Origin: Candidatus Gastranaerophilales bacterium | GTDB taxonomy: Bacteria; Cyanobacteriota; Vampirovibrionia; Gastranaerophilales; Gastranaerophilaceae | DNA: 37,855 nt | Direction: 5' to 3' | Assembly: GCA_944322935.1 (NCBI GenBank) | Contig: CALUQO010000026.1 | Coordinates: forward strand, 1 to 37,855 | Part shown: in pieces, positions 33,694 to 37,855 of the stretch | How the letters are laid out: each line of letters begins with the position of its first letter | Position numbering within the stretch: position 1 is the first letter of the stretch | Notes under the pieces: model-generated | Told to the model about the DNA's origin: nothing | Databases searched by the model: none | What the model saw: only the letters and a program-made list of their open reading frames with translations | Position numbers and translations under genes: made by a program

Positions 33694-34815
33694 TTAGCGG
33701 ACAATTTTCATAATACTTGTTGCTCTGGTAGACCAATCATGTTTTTCTTTTATTATATTTTGAGCTTTTTGGGCTTTTTGAAGTCTTTCGTCCTCGTTAT
33801 CAAGAAAATATTGAGCCTGCGTTGCTGCATCGCTTATGTCCTTGCAGCTAAAATACCCTAATGCGTCACCAAACTCCAATCTGAATGATGGTGTATCGCT
33901 GCACAGACAAAAAGTCTGAACTGCAGCAGCATTTAGGACTCTTTCATGCAGTCCGGAACACAAGGCAAACGGATGGGTGTGCAGTGCAATTTTAGATTTA
34001 TTCAAAATTTGGACTGTTTCTTGTATTGAACAAGCCCCCATATATTTTTGACTGCCCGAAATATATTTTTTCCATTCATCGTTACCGTATATTTTTAAAT
34101 CAAATTCTGACAATGCCTGTACAAGTTTAATTTTTTGCCTGTTTGTTACAATATCAGCTATATTTTGAAACAAAAGCATATATTGATCAGCATCAAGCTG
34201 CAGGCTGCAGGTTTCTTTTATTGCCTGATATATCTGCCAAAAATTTAAAGAAGGACTTTTTAATGCAATTGCAAGAATTTCCATCATAAGATTAAAAACA
34301 AGTTCCGGCATGGTTTTCTTTAAGTTATCAATTATTTCATTGTAATCTTTTATCGTTGCAAAAAAGACAATATCGTTTTCTTTTTTGCATTCTTCTTTTT
34401 TCCACAATTCAGTATCGACACCTACCGGAATATACCCGTGTTTTAACGTCGGAAGATAAGTCCCCGTTGCTTGAATATCCGCTTGAGTGGCTTCAAACAG
34501 TATAAAGTTTGGAAATGAGGCAAAAGTCTTTGCTATTTTGTAGTGTTTTGAAAAAATTGAATCCAAAGACCACATAATGTTAGGGGTGTTGCTGTTAAGA
34601 ATTTTCTGCCAAATATCCAAGCCTGCGGTGTCAAACCCCAATGCAAGGTTAAAAGGGATATTGTCTTCAATGCATTGCTTTGAACTAAAGGCTTTTATTC
34701 CTATTTTGTTAAACCCGTTTATAAGCCCTTGGGCAAAAGCTTTTTTTGCTCCGTAAACATCATTATCAGAGTTTTCTTCACAATGTATGGCAACCGTAAT
34801 ATTTTTTTCTTCCAT
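33694..34815 (-). CDS. CgeB-like / PF13524 glycosyltransferase
   Basis: 373 residues from the ATG at 34815; GAGG six bases upstream favours it over a GTG start four codons earlier. GT-B style. The N-terminal half has LGFDTAGLDIWQKIL and NIMWSLDS...FLFEATQADI. The C-terminal half has SGLHERVLNAAAVQTFCLCSDTPSF and a final HDWSTRATSIM, the usual end of family-1-type transferases of the PF13524 group. Such proteins often glycosylate surface proteins or glycans, and DUF115 glycosyltransferases are frequent companions in other bacteria; here that one is 27 kb away. An inverted repeat array (34852-34882) lies upstream. Confidence 0.7.
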   Translation of the reverse strand: MEEKNITVAIHCEENSDNDVYGAKKAFAQGLINGFNKIGIKAFSSKQCIEDNIPFNLALGFDTAGLDIWQKILNSNTPNIMWSLDSIFSKHYKIAKTFASFPNFILFEATQADIQATGTYLPTLKHGYIPVGVDTELWKKEECKKENDIVFFATIKDYNEIIDNLKKTMPELVFNLMMEILAIALKSPSLNFWQIYQAIKETCSLQLDADQYMLLFQNIADIVTNRQKIKLVQALSEFDLKIYGNDEWKKYISGSQKYMGACSIQETVQILNKSKIALHTHPFALCSGLHERVLNAAAVQTFCLCSDTPSFRLEFGDALGYFSCKDISDAATQAQYFLDNEDERLQKAQKAQNIIKEKHDWSTRATSIMKIVR

Positions 34816-34851
34816 TAGCAACCTCACATGTTGTTATATAAATAATAATCT

Positions 34852-34882
34852 GACAAAAAGGCGAATTTGTCTAATAGACAAA
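34852..34882. promoter_or_regulatory. Alternating GACAAA/TTTGTC inverted repeats
   Basis: GACAAA (34852-34857), TTTGTCT (34866-34872) and AGACAAA (34876-34882) can form two mutually exclusive hairpins. The second is followed by GTTTTTTT on the plus strand. It lies 37-67 bases before the start of the minus-strand glycosyltransferase and may be its operator or an attenuator. Confidence 0.35.
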
Positions 34883-34999
34883 GTTTTTTTAAGATTTTGT
34901 ATAAATAAATAAATCTAAAATACACTGTATCCAAAGTGCGCTGCAATCTCTCTTTATTTGTTTTTGATAATTGAATAAATTAAAAATAATTTAGTATTC

Positions 35000-35029
35000 T
35001 TGACAAAAATCAAACGTTTGTTTTATAAT
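35000..35029 (+). promoter_or_regulatory. TetR-operon promoter with operator in the spacer
   Basis: TTGACA (35000-35005) and TATAAT (35024-35029) are both perfect consensus with an 18-base spacer. The spacer contains the palindrome CAAACGTTTG (35011-35020). This is the classical layout for autorepression by the TetR protein encoded 30 bases downstream. Confidence 0.85.
35011..35020. promoter_or_regulatory. Palindromic operator CAAACGTTTG
   Basis: A perfect 10-base palindrome, extended by partial A/T symmetry (AAAAT before, TTTTA after), sits between -35 and -10. A bound dimer would block RNA polymerase. It is the likely site for the adjacent TetR-family protein. Confidence 0.65.
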
Positions 35030-35058
35030 TTCAAAATAAAAATATTGCCGAGGTGTGC

Positions 35059-35688
35059 ATGGAAAAAGTCAAAGACGAAAATTCTAAAACCAGAATCCTT
35101 GAAGCAGCAACAGCACTTTTTGCCCAAAAGGGTTTTGACGGAACAAGCATAAGAGAAATCTGCAAAAAAGCAAATGTAAATTTATGTATGATTTCCTACT
35201 ACTGGGGCGGAAAACAGGAGCTTTATCAAGGTATTATAGAAAACTTAATTGAAAAACAGATTGAATACTCCAAAAGTTTTCTTGACTTGAACAAAAACCC
35301 CAAAGATATGAGCGTTGACGAGTGTATTAATTTACTGATGACAATAGCGGACAAATTTGTTGATTTTTTCTACACAAACATATCAACAGACTTAATAGTA
35401 TTACTTTTAAAAGAGCAACAAAAGCCTGATTTTCTTGCTCAATCTCCGGTTCTGGATTATATGAAGGCTGTTGTTGCAAGAATTTTAAACAAAGATGTTA
35501 ACGATAGACTTGTTATCTTCAAAACACTTTTTATTCTTTCACAGGTAAATTCACCGAGGATTCTTCCGGCATTTTCACTGAGACAGCTCGGACAAAAAGA
35601 ATTTACAAAAGAAGATATAAAAATCATAAAAGAAAATGTAAAACTATATATTAATTCTGTTCTAAAGGGGGGTAATGATGAAAATTAA
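35059..35688 (+). CDS. TetR-family transcriptional repressor of an efflux operon
   Basis: 209 residues from ATG 35059; GAGG (35050-35053) is five bases upstream, so the GTG two codons earlier is rejected. The N-terminal helix-turn-helix is clear: RILEAATALFAQKGFDGTSIREICKKANVN...ISYYWGGKQELY (about 12-62). The C-terminal ligand-binding domain is helical and lipophilic (about 70-205). It overlaps the TolC gene by 14 bases. Order and neighbours resemble the E. coli cecR (ybiH)-ybhGFSR locus. Ligand unknown. Confidence 0.9.
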   Translation: MEKVKDENSKTRILEAATALFAQKGFDGTSIREICKKANVNLCMISYYWGGKQELYQGIIENLIEKQIEYSKSFLDLNKNPKDMSVDECINLLMTIADKFVDFFYTNISTDLIVLLLKEQQKPDFLAQSPVLDYMKAVVARILNKDVNDRLVIFKTLFILSQVNSPRILPAFSLRQLGQKEFTKEDIKIIKENVKLYINSVLKGGNDEN

Positions 35689-37003
35689 AACTATTTTCCT
35701 TGTATTCGCCATGTTTTTCATTTTTACCGCACAAAACTGTTTTGCAGTTGATGTTAATGAGTTGAATGTTGATTTTTTCGGCAGATTTAATGACGAAAAT
35801 TTAAACTGCTATATTCAGCAGGCACTTGAAAACAACCACGATTTAAAAAAAACACAACACGTTGTGGAACAGTACCGCCAGCAGACAAAATACTCCCTCG
35901 GCAGAGAACTCCCGTCTTTCAGCGTAAGTGCTAATTATCTCGGGATAAAAGTTCCCGAGCTGGATAATTTCCAATTAAAAGAAAACGCCTTTGTTTTGCC
36001 GTTTATGGCAAGTTATGAGGCCGATTTTCTTTTAAAAAACAGAGATAAAACAAAAGCTGTAAAAAAAAGCTATGAAGCGGCAAAATTCAATGAAAAAGCT
36101 GTTTATATCGCACTTTTGACGGATGTAGCAACGGTTTACACAAATATATTGCAATATGACGATTTAATTGAAAAGCAAACCGAAGTCTTGAAAAATCAGC
36201 AGGAAATTTTTCAAAGAAACAGCAAAAAATTTGAACAGGGCGTTATAAGTTCAACTCAATTAAATAATGCTAAAAAAAATGTTGAAACAGCCAAAAGTAC
36301 GTTAGAAAAACTGCAAAAAGAGCGGGAAATCGCAATGATGCAATTAGCTGTTTTGACAGGAAATTCTGCCACAAACATTGCCGATATGAAGGTCGGAAAT
36401 TTTGATAATTTTGAATATTCAGGCAAAATTCCGGACTCAATAAGTTCCGATGTGATTTTTTCACGACCCGACGTAAAAATGGCAGAGGCAAACCTTGAAA
36501 AAGCAAAAATAGATATTAGAGTTGCAAAAAAAGAATTTTTCCCAACCTTTAATATTGTAGGAATATGGGCATTTAACACACTGGCACCAGGCACGTTCTT
36601 TTCCTGGGAATCCTCTCTTGCCGCCATTTTAGCAGGTGCAACGCAGGATATTTTTAAAGGCGGGATGAAGGTTGCAAACCTGAAAATCCAAAAAGCCAAA
36701 TACGAAGAACTTTTTGAAAATTACAATCAAACAAATTTAGAAGCAGTAAAAGAAGTAAACACGGCTCTTTGCATAATAAAACACGACCAAAAAGTCGAGG
36801 ACAATCAAAAATCTGAACTTGATTACGAAACGCAAAATTTTCAAAACGCACAAAAAAAACTCAACCGTGGAATTATAGCAGAACCGGAATATCTCACGGA
36901 AGAAAATAAACTCATAAATTCACAAACAAATTACACACAGGCAAAAGCACAGAGAATAGTAAACTATTTTACATTATACAAAGCTGCGGGCGCCAAACTT
37001 TAA
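35675..37003 (+). CDS. TolC-like outer membrane efflux protein
   Basis: 442 residues. Signal peptide at 1-24 (ending NCFA). The mature protein shows the two-fold repeat of outer membrane factors: long coiled-coil helices (KNQQEIFQRNSKKFEQGVIS..QLNNAKKNVETAKSTLEKL and the second copy LNRGIIAEPEYLTEENKLINSQTNYTQAKAQ) with beta-barrel strands between. SRPDVKMAEANLEKAKIDIRVAKKEFFP is the NodT-type hallmark. AAAGGGGGG immediately upstream of ATGATG gives strong translation; either ATG could be used. It would complete a tripartite pump with the YbhG-like adaptor that follows. Confidence 0.9.
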   Translation: MMKIKTIFLVFAMFFIFTAQNCFAVDVNELNVDFFGRFNDENLNCYIQQALENNHDLKKTQHVVEQYRQQTKYSLGRELPSFSVSANYLGIKVPELDNFQLKENAFVLPFMASYEADFLLKNRDKTKAVKKSYEAAKFNEKAVYIALLTDVATVYTNILQYDDLIEKQTEVLKNQQEIFQRNSKKFEQGVISSTQLNNAKKNVETAKSTLEKLQKEREIAMMQLAVLTGNSATNIADMKVGNFDNFEYSGKIPDSISSDVIFSRPDVKMAEANLEKAKIDIRVAKKEFFPTFNIVGIWAFNTLAPGTFFSWESSLAAILAGATQDIFKGGMKVANLKIQKAKYEELFENYNQTNLEAVKEVNTALCIIKHDQKVEDNQKSELDYETQNFQNAQKKLNRGIIAEPEYLTEENKLINSQTNYTQAKAQRIVNYFTLYKAAGAKL

Positions 37004-37013
37004 GAGGTAAGTT

Positions 37014-37855
37014 ATGAAGAAAAAGGCAATTATTTTAATATTATTAATACTGATTATTTGTGCGGCTCTGGGATTTTTATACTATAAAAACCGCAAAGCA
37101 GGCAATGAACTTACACTGTACGGAAATATCGAAATAAGACAGGTGGATTTAAGTTTTCAGGTTGCGGGTAAAATTGATAAAATGCTGAAAGAAGAAGGCG
37201 ACACCGTAAAGCAGGGCGAATTGCTTGCCGTCTTAGACGACAAAGATTACGTATCAAACCTTGAAAAAGCAACAGCAGATGTTGAAAAGACACTTGCCAT
37301 AAAAAATGATGCGGAATCAAAATTTGAGCGCAATGCTCCTCTGGTTGAAGATAATACGATTTCAAAACAGGATTACGACACACTTTTAAACACAAAAAAC
37401 AAATCCAAAGCCGATTATGACGGAGCGGTTGCACAGAAAAATTTTGCCAAAAATCAACTGGATTACACAAAAGTCTACGCACCGGAAGAAGGCATAATAA
37501 TGATAAGAGTGCAGGAACCCGGCGCCAACGTTTCCAAGGGGCAGCCTGTTTATACTATGGCAAAAACAAAACCTGTCTGGGTTCGTGCTTATGTTAACGA
37601 AACCGATTTAGGCAACATAAAATACGGACAAAAGGTAAAAGTCTATACCGACACAACAGACCCGAAAACAGGGGAAAAACGGGAATACACGGGACAGGTA
37701 GGTTATATTTCGCCGGTTGCGGAATTTACGCCCAAAACAGTACAATCAACCGATATAAGAACAAATCTTGTGTACCGCATAAGAGTCTATATTTATGATA
37801 TTGATGAATATCTGCGTCAGGGAATGCCCGTAACGATTAAGGTTGATTTAACCGG
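37014..37855 (+). CDS. ybhG: YbhG-like membrane fusion protein (HlyD family), cut by the window edge
   Basis: At least 280 residues; the right end is missing. ATG 37014 has AAGAGG six bases before it. An N-terminal membrane anchor (5-24) is followed by the lipoyl-like half motif LTLYGNIEIRQVDLSFQVAGKID, an alpha-hairpin (about 80-150), and the second half VWVRAYVNETDL. AEFTPKTVQSTDIRTNLVYRIRV is very close to E. coli YbhG as I recall it. It is the periplasmic adaptor joining an inner-membrane ABC transporter (YbhF/YbhS/YbhR type, expected just beyond the edge) to the TolC-like channel encoded 10 bases upstream. Confidence 0.88.
   Translation, partial: MKKKAIILILLILIICAALGFLYYKNRKAGNELTLYGNIEIRQVDLSFQVAGKIDKMLKEEGDTVKQGELLAVLDDKDYVSNLEKATADVEKTLAIKNDAESKFERNAPLVEDNTISKQDYDTLLNTKNKSKADYDGAVAQKNFAKNQLDYTKVYAPEEGIIMIRVQEPGANVSKGQPVYTMAKTKPVWVRAYVNETDLGNIKYGQKVKVYTDTTDPKTGEKREYTGQVGYISPVAEFTPKTVQSTDIRTNLVYRIRVYIYDIDEYLRQGMPVTIKVDLT

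Noticed and set aside
37111-37482. 123-codon antisense open frame at the right end
   Set aside because: It lies within the clear YbhG-like reading frame on the plus strand.

Overview
The window looks like a contig from a gut, non-photosynthetic relative of the Cyanobacteria (Melainabacteria/Vampirovibrionia, most like Gastranaerophilales). Four things point there. Base composition is low in G+C. A homologue of the cyanobacterial/plastid protein Ycf23 (DUF561) follows gyrA. The GyrA C-terminal region reads [10 protein letters not shown]...KEDD.VEHF, the form I associate with cyanobacteria, rather than a plain QRRGGKG box. Several lineage-type hypothetical proteins start with a short polar leader followed by a PAFG/SFGG/SFKG-like motif. 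lpxK, a family 9 (heptosyltransferase-like) glycosyltransferase, the dTDP-rhamnose genes and a TolC-like channel indicate an outer membrane carrying lipid A. The lineage assignment is inference; no 16S gene or single-copy marker tree is available here.

Layout. 1-95 is the tail of an unidentified gene. 96-1035 is a gene-free patch full of hairpins and short repeats. 1036-6856 (minus) is a probable translation/tRNA operon: Maf-like DUF115 glycosyltransferase, dtd, a zinc-ribbon protein with a duplicated C-terminal domain, rimM, trmD and a REC-STAS regulator. A TPR gene (7026-7811) diverges from it. 7816-9995 (minus) holds rlmN and a lineage-specific coiled-coil protein. ftsZ (GTG start) follows, with a strong terminator between ftsZ and rlmN. 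11761-14609 (plus) holds three lineage-specific proteins, two of them membrane proteins. Then come an APC permease, a small Ser/Thr-rich protein, and gyrA-ycf23.

20203-23624 (minus) carries a CNT nucleoside transporter, lpxK and the family 9 glycosyltransferase. 23916-24392 encodes an exported protein made of exact 21-residue YD-type repeats. Next are a four-helix membrane protein, an ArsP_2-type metal exporter, and the complete rmlC-rmlB-rmlD-rmlA set for dTDP-L-rhamnose. A MATE exporter, a small orphan gene and an exported proline/threonine-rich protein follow. 32187-33668 encodes a very divergent amylase-superfamily (GH13-like) protein carrying the lineage motif. It converges on a CgeB-like glycosyltransferase.

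The window ends in a TetR-TolC-YbhG efflux operon that is cut by the right edge. Its promoter is perfect in both hexamers and has a palindromic operator in the spacer.

The surface-glycan genes (lpxK, GT9, rmlABCD, DUF115 and CgeB-like transferases) are the main functional theme. The most interesting unexplained material is the set of proteins sharing the N-terminal F-G/F-K motif, including the amylase-like protein.
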